DNA of 64,000 nucleotides from contig JADKJM010000007.1 of the NCBI GenBank assembly GCA_016721005.1, positions 164,073 to 228,072 of the forward strand, written 5' to 3'. The DNA is from Flavobacteriales bacterium (lineage in GTDB: Bacteria; Bacteroidota; Bacteroidia; Flavobacteriales_F; PHOS-HE28). Below are positions 16,982 to 24,679 of this stretch, in pieces; positions within the stretch are counted from its first letter, which is position 1, and every line of letters starts with the position of its first letter. The position numbers and the translations under genes are program-made. Below the pieces are notes generated by a model, which ran no database searches, was not told the DNA's origin, and was given only the letters and a program-made list of their open reading frames with translations.

Positions 16982-17178
16982 ACGAGCGGGAGGTTGATGA
17001 ATGCGGGCCTATGACGCACGGATCATCGGGCCTTACTTTGGGGGAAAGATGCGCCATGACCGCTGCCAGTAAGAAAGCGCTGCTCAAGAAACTGATCGAA
17101 TCGGAACGGGAACCTGCGGTTCTTGATCTGGTGAACAATGGCTTGCAGCGCCGGACACGTGGGGTAGCCTTTCAAAGT
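16982..17178 (+). repeat. 197-bp direct repeat, copy 2
   Basis: Second copy of the antitoxin leader and 5' end (see 16314-16510). Similarity stops abruptly at CTTTCAAAGT. The following bases (ACCCGTTCAC...) are unrelated to the toxin operon. Confidence 0.85.
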
Positions 17179-17247
17179 ACCCGTTCACATCTCGAAATCT
17201 TTCAACAGCGACTAGGAAGGGCACAAATGCACATACGTTTGCTGTGA
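17056..17247 (+). pseudogene. truncated duplicate of antitoxin gene
   Basis: The first 41 codons repeat the antitoxin at 16388 (MTAASKKALLKKLIESERE onward). After VAFQS the frame runs into unrelated sequence for about 20 residues before a TGA. The C-terminal half that would neutralise the toxin is missing, and no toxin follows. It may still encode an N-terminal dimerisation or DNA-binding part that could interfere with regulation of the intact operon. Confidence 0.75.
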
Positions 17248-17310
17248 CTGATAAGAAAAGCGCGCATGTAGCCAGCGTTATAACGCAGTGGGCGAAGCGG
17301 ATTCTGCCAT

Positions 17311-17342
17311 CGAACGACCTTCAAACCTTTGAGGGTCGTTCG
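17311..17342. terminator. strong hairpin, probable two-sided terminator
   Basis: CGAACGACC (17311-17319) pairs with GGTCGTTCG (17334-17342). The inner TTCAAA/TTTGA extends the stem with one wobble pair. It lies downstream of the truncated antitoxin on the plus strand and of the secreted protein gene on the minus strand. The T-tract on either side is weak. Confidence 0.6.
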
Positions 17343-17390
17343 CATTTCTGACAATGTGATTGTCGCATGCCCCTGAAGCGTCGATTCAGT

Positions 17391-17912
17391 TCACCTAGGT
17401 CTCCAAGGTTTGCGCAGAATGCAGTCAGCAGCAATTCTTGCACCGCCTGAGTGTTTCGTTTTGCAGTCGCGCTCTATGTACCGATCCGATAGATACACTC
17501 GAAACCGAACTACCGGTAACTGAGCTAACAACTCAATTTGTGCGATCGACACGTCGTAGTTGCACTCAAGAGTAGTTGTGCTGATCCCATTCACCGTGTT
17601 GAACTTGGCACTGGCAATCTCTACGCTTGGAAGTTTGACAATGCTATCATTCTCCAATTTCAACATGAGAAAATCTCCGTTACCCACGACCATCGCGGAA
17701 GTTCCACCCTGACCCAAAGTCAACTTCACCAAGTACCGGTCGTCGATTTGTCGGAATGTTAGTGTCGCACCACCTTCCCATGCCGATTGAAGCTGTCCCC
17801 AAACTTCCGTGTTGTGTGCGCCGGTGAATTCGTCCTTGGAATCCGCTAATAGATTGCATTGGCTGTGGGACGCAAGGCTGGCTAGCAGCGGGAGAAGCAC
17901 TAGGATTCGCAT
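17391..17912 (-). CDS. secreted protein of unknown function
   Basis: 173 residues with a clear N-terminal signal peptide (MRILVLLPLLASLASHSQC), possibly a lipoprotein or a periplasmic protein with cysteines. The body is beta-rich (TLTFRQIDDRYLVKLTLGQG, DFLMLKLENDSIVKLPSVEI, RFRVYLSDRYIERDC). I recognise no family. Base composition is less GC-rich than its neighbours, as in the adjoining toxin-antitoxin patch, so it may have been acquired with it. A GG-rich hairpin beyond its stop probably ends transcription. Confidence 0.65.
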   Translation of the reverse strand: MRILVLLPLLASLASHSQCNLLADSKDEFTGAHNTEVWGQLQSAWEGGATLTFRQIDDRYLVKLTLGQGGTSAMVVGNGDFLMLKLENDSIVKLPSVEIASAKFNTVNGISTTTLECNYDVSIAQIELLAQLPVVRFRVYLSDRYIERDCKTKHSGGARIAADCILRKPWRPR

Positions 17913-17967
17913 CGGCTAAAGACTTTGGTTCTGGGCTATTGCTGGCGCAAGGTCAACCACAGGGCTA

Positions 17968-18843
17968 CTACCCCGCCACCGTTTCCACCTCCTTGCTCAC
18001 CTTCTTGAAGAGGCCTTGCAGCACATTGCCGGGGCCTACTTCCACCACCTTGTTCGCGCCGTCGGTGAGCATGTTCTGCATGGTCTGCGTCCAGCGCACG
18101 GGCGCGGTGAGTTGCGCGATCAGGTTCGCTTTGATGCGAGCAGGTTCTGTATGCGGGCGGGCGTCCACGTTCTGGTAGATGGCGCAGCGGGGATTCACGA
18201 TCGGTGTGAACTGGATCGCGGTAGCGAGCTCGGCACGCGCGGGTTCCATGAGCGGGCTGTGAAAGGCGCCACCGACCGGCAGCACCAACGCGCGTTTCGC
18301 ACCGGCGGCTTTCAACGCTTCGCACGCGGCGTTCACCGCTTCCACGGTTCCGCTGATGACGAGTTGGCCGGGGCAGTTGTAGTTCGCAGGCACCACTACA
18401 CCGGGGATGGTCTTGCAGATCTCCTCCACCTTGCCGTCCTCCATGGCGAGGATCGCGGCCATGGTTCCTGGTTTCAGTTCGCAGGCCTTCTGCATCGCGT
18501 TCGCGCGCGCGGCCACGAGTTTCAAACCATCCGCGAACTCCATCGCTCCAGCGGCTACCAGTGCGCTGAACTCACCAAGCGAATGACCGGCCGCCATGTT
18601 CGGTTTGAACGCGTCGCCCATCACCTTCGCCTTCACCACGCTGTGCAGGAAGATGGCGGGTTGCGTCACGTTGGTCTGTTTCAGATCGGCTTCGCTGCCG
18701 TTGAACATCACGTTCGTGAGGTTGAAGCCGAGCAGGTCGTTGGCGTGTTCGAACCAGATGCGCGCGTTGCTGTCGGCATCGTAGAGGTCCTTGCCCATGC
18801 CGGGGAACTGGCTGCCTTGTCCGGGGAAAACGTAAGCGGTCAT
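17968..18843 (-). CDS. fabD: malonyl-CoA:ACP transacylase
   Basis: Loads malonyl groups on acyl carrier protein for fatty-acid synthesis. The start MTAYVFPGQGSQFPGMGK is the canonical N-terminus with the oxyanion-hole GQGSQ. The nucleophile is in AGHSLGEFSAL and the catalytic histidine in GGAFHSPLM; the ending VVEVGPGNVLQGL is also typical. Length is 291 residues. An in-frame extension upstream of 18843 would translate an intergenic repeat and is rejected. It is separated from the upstream BI-1 gene by an 85-bp spacer containing a short-period inverted repeat. Confidence 0.95.
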   Translation of the reverse strand: MTAYVFPGQGSQFPGMGKDLYDADSNARIWFEHANDLLGFNLTNVMFNGSEADLKQTNVTQPAIFLHSVVKAKVMGDAFKPNMAAGHSLGEFSALVAAGAMEFADGLKLVAARANAMQKACELKPGTMAAILAMEDGKVEEICKTIPGVVVPANYNCPGQLVISGTVEAVNAACEALKAAGAKRALVLPVGGAFHSPLMEPARAELATAIQFTPIVNPRCAIYQNVDARPHTEPARIKANLIAQLTAPVRWTQTMQNMLTDGANKVVEVGPGNVLQGLFKKVSKEVETVAG

Positions 18844-18850
18844 GGTGGGG

Positions 18851-18922
18851 CGTTGTTCGTTGTTCGTGTTGCTCGTTGTTCGTTCGGCCCCGCTCAACAC
18901 GGACAACGACCAACGAACAACG
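18851..18922. repeat. short-period inverted repeat (GTTGTTC units)
   Basis: The left arm is a 7-base array of GTTGTTC (18851-18887). CGTTGTTCGTTG (18851-18862) is exactly complementary to CAACGAACAACG (18911-18922), and partial pairing continues inward. It fills the spacer between the BI-1 and fabD genes. It could attenuate read-through into fabD. Confidence 0.7.
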
Positions 18923-18928
18923 TTCTAC

Positions 18929-19672
18929 TCAATCCCTCCTTCCGAAGAGGCGAAGGAGCATGAGGAAGAGGTTGATGAAATCGAGGTAGAGGCTGAGTGC
19001 GCCCATGAGCGCCATCTTCTGTGCGGTCTCCGTGCCGTTCACCACTTGCTCACCCATGCGCTTGAGCTTCTGCATGTCGTAGGCGGTGAGGCCGGTGAAG
19101 ATGACGACGCCGAGGATGCTCACCACATAGTCCATGGTGCTGCTGCCGATGAACATGTTGATCACCGAGGCGATGATGACCCCGATCAAGCCGATGAAGA
19201 GCAAGCTGCCCAACTTCGTCAGGTCGGTCTTGGTGGTATAGCCCGCGATCGCCATGATGGTGAAGATCCCCGCAGCCATGAAGAAGACCGAGAAGATGCT
19301 GCCCAGTTGGTAGATGATGAAGATGCTCGACAGGCTCATACCCGTGAGTGCGGAGTAGAGCAGAAAGACGCCGAGCATCACCGTGCTGCTGAGCCGCTCC
19401 ACCATGCCGGCCATGACGAAGACCAGGATCAAGGGTGCGAACATGACCACATAACCGAGGCCGGTGGGGTGGAAGCCAAGCCCATTCGCTCCGGGTACAC
19501 GCAACCAGGCGCTCATGCCTTCATCGGTTCCGAACCACCAGGCCATAAGACCGCTGATGACCAAGGCCATCGCCATGTAGCTGAACACACTGCTGAGGAA
19601 GGTGCGTGTGCTGCTGGTGGCATCCGGGCCGTAGATCGTGGTGGGTTGTGTGGGGAATTGGTTCTGTTCCAT
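18929..19672 (-). CDS. Bax inhibitor-1/YccA-family membrane protein
   Basis: 247 residues with seven predicted membrane helices after a short polar N-terminus (start MEQNQFPTQPTT). Helices include FLSSVFSYMAMALVISGLMA, VVMFAPLILVFVMAGMV and VSILGVVIFTGLTAYDMQKL. The last contains the TAYDMQ pattern typical of the BI-1/TMBIM superfamily, whose members form pH-sensitive calcium leak channels or interact with FtsH. Bacterial roles are poorly known. An upstream in-frame extension into the folE 3' end is rejected because it lacks membrane or domain character. It follows folE by 44 bp on the same strand. Confidence 0.88.
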   Translation of the reverse strand: MEQNQFPTQPTTIYGPDATSSTRTFLSSVFSYMAMALVISGLMAWWFGTDEGMSAWLRVPGANGLGFHPTGLGYVVMFAPLILVFVMAGMVERLSSTVMLGVFLLYSALTGMSLSSIFIIYQLGSIFSVFFMAAGIFTIMAIAGYTTKTDLTKLGSLLFIGLIGVIIASVINMFIGSSTMDYVVSILGVVIFTGLTAYDMQKLKRMGEQVVNGTETAQKMALMGALSLYLDFINLFLMLLRLFGRRD

Positions 19673-19716
19673 GGTGTTGCGATGTGAAGATACCGAATGA
19701 GTGGAAGGACCCCGCT

Positions 19717-20379
19717 TCAGTGGAGCGTAGAGCTGATGAGCTTGAAGAACTCCTCGCGTGTGCGCGGGTCCTTGAGGAAGATGCCAGTGAAGGCGGATGT
19801 GGTGGTCACCGAGTTCTGCTTCTGGATACCGCGCATCTGCATGCACAGGTGAGCGGCTTCGATCACCACAGCGACCCCCATCGGCTCCAGTGTATCGTGG
19901 ATGCAATCGCGGATCTGCACGGTGAGGCGTTCCTGCACTTGCAAGCGCCGGGCGAAGGCATCCACCACACGGGGGATCTTGCTCAGGCCGGTGATGCGGC
20001 CGTTCGGTATGTAGGCCACGTGGGCCTTGCCGAAGAAGGGCAGCATGTGGTGCTCGCAGAGGCTGTACACCTCGATGTCCTTCACCACCACCATCTGGCT
20101 GTACTTCTCCTTGAAGAGCGCCTTGCGCAGGATCGCCGCCGGGTCGAGGTCGTAGCCATGGGTGAGGTATTGCATGGCCTTCGCCACGCGCTCGGGGGTC
20201 TTCTGCAGGCCTTCGCGCTTCGGGTCCTCGCCGATGGCCTTCAGGATGTCGGTATAGTGCGCACCTATACGAGAGACCAGTTTCGCGTCATACAGATCAA
20301 CGCGGGAATAGCCCTCTCCATGCGGCTCGTGTTCGCCGCTCTCGGACGACTTCTTCTTCGGAGTGCGTTTACTGGCCAT
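19717..20379 (-). CDS. folE: GTP cyclohydrolase I
   Basis: Converts GTP to 7,8-dihydroneopterin triphosphate, the first step to folate and, with QueD-type enzymes, other pterins or queuosine precursors. The 220-residue protein has the zinc-binding cysteine in YSLCEHHMLPF and the second in EAAHLCMQMRG. Also typical are GKAHVAYIPNGRITGLSKIPR, QVQERLT and the end TREEFFKLI. A 30-residue charged N-terminal extension (MASKRTPKKKSSESGEHE) precedes the core. The start overlaps the end of the queD/PTPS gene by 11 bp, so the two are co-transcribed and probably supply one pathway. Confidence 0.95.
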   Translation of the reverse strand: MASKRTPKKKSSESGEHEPHGEGYSRVDLYDAKLVSRIGAHYTDILKAIGEDPKREGLQKTPERVAKAMQYLTHGYDLDPAAILRKALFKEKYSQMVVVKDIEVYSLCEHHMLPFFGKAHVAYIPNGRITGLSKIPRVVDAFARRLQVQERLTVQIRDCIHDTLEPMGVAVVIEAAHLCMQMRGIQKQNSVTTTSAFTGIFLKDPRTREEFFKLISSTLH

Positions 20380-20788
20380 GGTATTCCACGAAGTTGTTCT
20401 CGGTCTCCTGCACTTTCACGCAATGCAACGCACAACCCAGCGCTTCGATCGGTCCAACCAACTGCTCCCAGATCGCGATGGCCAGGTTCTCCGTGGTGCT
20501 CATACGGCCTTTCATGAAGTCCACATCAAGGTCGATGTTCTTATGGTCTAATTTTCCGATCACTCGTTCCTGCATGATCGCACTCACTTTGCTGAGGTCC
20601 ACCACGAAGCCGGTTCCGGGGCTGGGTTCACCCTTCACTGTTACCCACAGCTCGTAGTTGTGTCCGTGCCAATTCGGATTGGAACACTTGCCGAAGGTGG
20701 CAAGGTTCTTCTCCGCGCTCCATTCCGGGCGAGCCAGCTTATGCGCGGCGCTGAAGCGTTCGCGGCGGGTGATGTGGACAACGGGCAT
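20369..20788 (-). CDS. queD: 6-carboxytetrahydropterin synthase / PTPS family
   Basis: 139 residues from MPVVHITRRERFSAAHKL; an upstream in-frame start is rejected since it would translate an intergenic inverted repeat. Zinc histidines are in SAAHKL and WHGHNYE, the catalytic cysteine in GKCSNPNWHGHNY, and the family ends ETENNFVEY. QueD makes 6-carboxytetrahydropterin for queuosine, while the close relative PTPS makes 6-pyruvoyl-tetrahydropterin; both use the product of FolE, which is encoded immediately downstream. I favour QueD, but without queC or queE nearby this is moderate. Confidence 0.85.
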   Translation of the reverse strand: MPVVHITRRERFSAAHKLARPEWSAEKNLATFGKCSNPNWHGHNYELWVTVKGEPSPGTGFVVDLSKVSAIMQERVIGKLDHKNIDLDVDFMKGRMSTTENLAIAIWEQLVGPIEALGCALHCVKVQETENNFVEYHGQ

Positions 20789-20849
20789 GGATCCTGGTAA
20801 GGGAGTGCCAAGGTAACAAGGGTGAATGCAGGAGCAGGAAGAAGGGGCA

Positions 20850-20959
20850 GTTGGCAGGAGCAGGGGCAAGCGTTCGGGCTATGCAAGTTGTCGTCTCTCG
20901 TTCATTGAAGAGATCAGGCGAGCCTCTCGAGACGATCACTTGCTCCTGCTCCTGCCAAC
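20850..20959. repeat. nested inverted repeat filling a divergent promoter spacer
   Basis: The left arm GTTGGCAGGAGCAGGGGCAA plus G (20850-20870) and the right arm (20939-20959) are complementary with one mismatch. Partial pairing continues inside (GTCTCTCG versus CGAGACG). The arms are built from a 6-base AGGAGC/GGGGC period. It lies between divergent queD and the FkbM methyltransferase, just upstream of a TACCTTGGC motif that precedes each start. Confidence 0.75.
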
Positions 20960-20972
20960 TACCTTGGCGGCC

Positions 20973-21764
20973 ATGCTTCCTTCCTGGCTGGTACGCTACG
21001 CTCGTGCGCGCACTTGGCAACCGTTCCACATCAAGATGCATCACCTCGCACAGATCGGGATGAACTACTGGGGTGGCGCAGAGGTGGGCGCCAGTGGAGA
21101 GCTGCATGCGTTGAAGCACGCAAGTGAACTGCTCAAGCAGGAACCAAGCCCAGTGGTCTTCGATGTCGGAGCGAACAGCGGCGATTTCACACTAGCCGCC
21201 CTTGATGCTTTCGGGCCGAACGTGCGCATTCATGCCTTCGAACCATCGAGCGTCGCCGCGCAATTATTCGAGCAGAAGGTCGATGTACCACTTCAGAGTG
21301 GCCAAGTGGGTTTGCGTCGCTTCGGGTTCAGTGATACAGCTGGAAGTGCTACCCTGCACTCCCCGACGAGCGGTAGCCCGATCGCGAGCCTACACCCGAC
21401 CACCTTCGAGATCGATGGACGGGAACTGGTGCATGAATCCATCGAACTGCGCACGTTGGATGCGTTCTGTAGTGAGCACTCGATCGAGCGGATCCACTAC
21501 TTGAAGGTGGACACCGAAGGCCATGAATTCGCCGTGCTCTTGGGCGCCAAGCGGATGATCGGGGAAGGAAGGGTGAACATCATCCAGTTCGAGTTCGGCG
21601 AGTATCACATCGATTCGCGCGTGTTCTTCCGCGACCTGTTCCTGTTCCTGTCCCCGCAGTATCACATCCACCGGATCCTGCCGGGTGGCTTGTGGCCCTT
21701 GAAGGAATATCAACCGGAATTGGAGGTCTTCCGCACCGCGAATTACCTGGCCATCGCGAAGTGA
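20973..21764 (+). CDS. FkbM-family methyltransferase
   Basis: SAM-dependent methyltransferase of the FkbM type, 263 residues. The cofactor loop is FDVGANSGDFTLAALD, followed by IHAFEPSS, and the FkbM-characteristic YLKVDTEGHEFAVLLGAKRM sits near residue 180. The family O-methylates sugars or polyketides; here it opens a surface-glycan gene cluster, so a sugar methylase is the likeliest role. The start at 20973 is preferred because it lies after a TACCTTGGC promoter-like motif; MNYWGG at 21060 is an alternative. It is followed by hldD after 26 bp. Confidence 0.85.
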   Translation: MLPSWLVRYARARTWQPFHIKMHHLAQIGMNYWGGAEVGASGELHALKHASELLKQEPSPVVFDVGANSGDFTLAALDAFGPNVRIHAFEPSSVAAQLFEQKVDVPLQSGQVGLRRFGFSDTAGSATLHSPTSGSPIASLHPTTFEIDGRELVHESIELRTLDAFCSEHSIERIHYLKVDTEGHEFAVLLGAKRMIGEGRVNIIQFEFGEYHIDSRVFFRDLFLFLSPQYHIHRILPGGLWPLKEYQPELEVFRTANYLAIAK

Positions 21765-21790
21765 GATCTTTGGACCCGCAAACGAGGAGA

Positions 21791-22759
21791 ATGATCATCG
21801 TCACCGGAGCAGCAGGATTCATTGGTAGCGCCTTGGTAGGTGAGTTGCTCAGGCAGGGTTGGCAGGACATCGTGGCGGTGGATGATTTCTCGCGCGGTGA
21901 TAAGGCCCCGAACCTGGCGGGCAAGAAGCTCACCGCTCGGGTGGAGCGCACGGAATTCTTCTCGTGGTTGGATGCGAACGAGAAGCTGGTCCAGTTCATC
22001 TTCCACTTGGGCGCACGTACGGATACCACTGAATTCAACAAAGCCGTTTTCGATGAACTCAACGTGCGGTACAGTCAGCGCATGTGGGAGGCGTGTGTGA
22101 AGTATGGGATCCCGTTGGTGTACGCATCAAGCGCGGCGACTTACGGCGATGGTGCATTGGGCTATGGCGACGCGGACGATTCGCTGCCCGGACGGTTGGA
22201 TCCGTTGAACCCGTACGGCGCGAGCAAGAACGAGTTCGACCGTTGGGCACTGGCGCAAGAGCGCAAACCCTACTTCTGGGCGGGGCTCAAGTTCTTCAAT
22301 GTGTACGGCCCGAACGAATACCACAAGGGTCGCATGGCGAGTGTGGTCTTCCACGCCTTCAACCAGATCCAAGCACAGGGTACCATGCGCTTGTTCCGCA
22401 GCCACCGCCCCGACTACAAGGATGGCGAGCAGCTGCGCGATTTCGTTTACGTGAAGGATCTATGCGCTGTCTGCCTCTTTCTCATGGAGCACCGTAAGAA
22501 CAGCGGGCTGTACAATCTGGGAAGTGGCAAGGCACGCACCTTCATCGATCTGGTACGCGCCACCTTCCAAGCGATGGATGTTCCGGAGAAGATCGCATTC
22601 ATCGACACACCGGCGGACATTCGCGACAAGTACCAGTACTTCACGGAAGCGCCGATGGAGAAGCTGCGTGCGATCGGTTACGACAAGCCGTTCCACACGT
22701 TGGAGGAAGGCGTGACGGACTATGTGCAGAATTACCTCGCCCGGTCGAGTTACATGTGA
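21791..22759 (+). CDS. hldD: ADP-L-glycero-D-manno-heptose 6-epimerase
   Basis: Last enzyme of ADP-heptose synthesis for lipopolysaccharide core. An extended short-chain dehydrogenase/reductase of 322 residues with NADP loop VTGAAGFIGSALV, catalytic YGASKNEFD, and family-specific GLKFFNVYGPNEYHKGRMAS and HRPDYKDGEQLRDFVYVKD. The protein starts directly with MIIVTG. The gene sits beside glycan genes, consistent with outer-membrane polysaccharide assembly, and converges on asnB with a 9-bp gap. Confidence 0.92.
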   Translation: MIIVTGAAGFIGSALVGELLRQGWQDIVAVDDFSRGDKAPNLAGKKLTARVERTEFFSWLDANEKLVQFIFHLGARTDTTEFNKAVFDELNVRYSQRMWEACVKYGIPLVYASSAATYGDGALGYGDADDSLPGRLDPLNPYGASKNEFDRWALAQERKPYFWAGLKFFNVYGPNEYHKGRMASVVFHAFNQIQAQGTMRLFRSHRPDYKDGEQLRDFVYVKDLCAVCLFLMEHRKNSGLYNLGSGKARTFIDLVRATFQAMDVPEKIAFIDTPADIRDKYQYFTEAPMEKLRAIGYDKPFHTLEEGVTDYVQNYLARSSYM

Positions 22760-22768
22760 ACCGCTCGC

Positions 22769-24655
22769 TTAAGCGAGATCGGCGCGGTGCTCTTTGTGCC
22801 AGAGTTGGAAGACGATCAACGTCCACAGCAACTTGCGGTGATTGGCCTTGCCGGACATGTGCTCCCGAACGATCCGGTCCACATAAGGGGCATTGAACAG
22901 CCCTTGCTCCGTGATCCGCTTGGATGCCAGCAATTCATCGCACAGCGGTCGCAACTCCTTCCGCAACCAATCACTGAGCGGGATACCGAAGCCTTTCTTC
23001 GGCCTGTCGATGATGGCATCCGGGATCTTGCCGCGCATCACTTTCTTCAACAGGTACTTGCCATTGAAGCCGCGTCGCTTCAAATTGTTCGGAAGGGAAT
23101 TGATGAACTCCACCACCTCTACATCCATGAAGGGTGCACGCACCTCAAGCGACGTGTACATGCTGGCGCGGTCCACTTTGAAGAGGATATCGTCGAGCAG
23201 GTACGTGCGCAGGAAGACATGGATGATCTCGTCCAACTTTGCGTTCGCCCACGGAGAGTCGCGCAAGAGGTCATCCACCGGTTCCAGCCCTGTGCGCTCT
23301 TGAAGCTGTTCGCGTACATGCGGCGTTAGCAACAATGCTTTCTCCTGCGGCGTGAAGCCACCCAGCCAACGCGTATGCACATGGTGCGCAGGGCCGCCGA
23401 AGCCGCGCAGGAACTGCTTCACCTTGAAATCGAACGAGATGTTCCTGTCGCTTGCCGGGAGAAGCTCCGCCAAGCCTCGCAACGCACCGATCGCCGGGGT
23501 CGGCAAGGCGCTGAAGAACGCACGGAAGCGGTCCGCACCGAAGGTGGGATAACCCGCCAGCAACTCATCGCTTCCATCGCCGCCAAGCGCAACGGTCACA
23601 TGCTTACGCGCGAAGCGACTGAGCAGGTGGGTCGGTATGAGCGAAGCATCGGCAAAGGGCTCATCGAGCTTGGCGTAGAGGTCGGGTATGAGGTCCAAGC
23701 TGTCCCGCTGTCGGAGCGTTTCCAGGTGATGGTCGCTGCCGATGCGCTCGGCCACGGATCGTGCATGGGCGCTCTCGTCGTAGCTCGCTTCCTCGAACCC
23801 GATGCTGAAGGTCCGGATGCGCTGCGTGCTGCACTGTTGGGCGTAGTATGCCACGGCACTGCTGTCTATACCGCCACTGAGGAATACGCCCAAGGGGACA
23901 TCGCTCATCAACCGGCGCTCGGTGGCCTTGCGCAACAGGTCGTCCAATCGGTTCGCGGCATCGTCCTCAGCAATGGGCTGTTCGGTGAGGTCGATGGTCC
24001 AGTACGCCTCATCCTTCTCCACACGGCCTTGGCGCACCCGCATGCAATGACCGGGTTCCAACTTGCGTATGCCCTGCACCATGCTACGCGGCGTGGGCAC
24101 GTATTCGAAGCTCAGGTACTGATCCAACGCAATGGGGTCCAGCGCGGAGCGCACCGCAGGATGCTCGCGCACCGCCTTGAGCTCACTCCCGAAAACGAAG
24201 GTGCCGTTGGACTCGGTGTAGTGCAGCGGCTTCTTGCCCATGCGATCCCGCGCCAGAAAGAGGCTTCCATCTCGGGTATCGTGAATGGCAAGTGCGAACA
24301 TGCCATTGAGCATGGGTAGCATGGCGGCACCATGCTCCCGGTACAAGTGGAGCAACACCTCCGTATCGCTATCGGTGCTGAAGTGATGCCGACCGGTCTT
24401 GAGCAGCCCTTCGCGCAATTGCTTGTAGTTGTAGATCTCGCCGTTGAAGACGATGCACAGTTCGCGTGCTTCGTCGAACATGGGTTGATCGGCACCGTGG
24501 CTCAGGTCGATGATGCTCAGGCGGGCGTGGGCCAAGCCCGTATCCCCGATCATCACGGCGTCCTGTAGATCGGGGCCGCGGTACGCGATGCGCGCGATCA
24601 TGCGGCGGGCGTCCTCGTGCGAGCCACTTCCTTGGAATCCGGCGATGCCGCACAT
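22769..24655 (-). CDS. asnB: asparagine synthase (glutamine-hydrolysing)
   Basis: 628 residues. The N-terminal class II glutaminase begins MCGIAGF with catalytic Cys2 exposed after removal of Met1, and has YRGPD, LSIIDLS and FNGEIYNY. The synthetase domain has the PP-loop FLSGGIDSSAV near residue 260 and LGGDGSDELLAGYP. It transfers ammonia from glutamine to aspartate via a beta-aspartyl-AMP. In glycan clusters such as this, AsnB-like proteins may instead amidate sugar carboxylates (WbpS-like), so the acceptor is uncertain. It lies upstream of a methyltransferase gene on the same strand order (transcribed after it). Confidence 0.9.
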   Translation of the reverse strand: MCGIAGFQGSGSHEDARRMIARIAYRGPDLQDAVMIGDTGLAHARLSIIDLSHGADQPMFDEARELCIVFNGEIYNYKQLREGLLKTGRHHFSTDSDTEVLLHLYREHGAAMLPMLNGMFALAIHDTRDGSLFLARDRMGKKPLHYTESNGTFVFGSELKAVREHPAVRSALDPIALDQYLSFEYVPTPRSMVQGIRKLEPGHCMRVRQGRVEKDEAYWTIDLTEQPIAEDDAANRLDDLLRKATERRLMSDVPLGVFLSGGIDSSAVAYYAQQCSTQRIRTFSIGFEEASYDESAHARSVAERIGSDHHLETLRQRDSLDLIPDLYAKLDEPFADASLIPTHLLSRFARKHVTVALGGDGSDELLAGYPTFGADRFRAFFSALPTPAIGALRGLAELLPASDRNISFDFKVKQFLRGFGGPAHHVHTRWLGGFTPQEKALLLTPHVREQLQERTGLEPVDDLLRDSPWANAKLDEIIHVFLRTYLLDDILFKVDRASMYTSLEVRAPFMDVEVVEFINSLPNNLKRRGFNGKYLLKKVMRGKIPDAIIDRPKKGFGIPLSDWLRKELRPLCDELLASKRITEQGLFNAPYVDRIVREHMSGKANHRKLLWTLIVFQLWHKEHRADLA

Positions 24656-24679
24656 GGTTCTGTTCTTGTCGGTGCGGTG

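Noticed and set aside
17311..17342. Possible tRNA or small RNA in the 17.2-17.4 kb gap
   Set aside because: Only a single hairpin is seen, with no cloverleaf or promoter.
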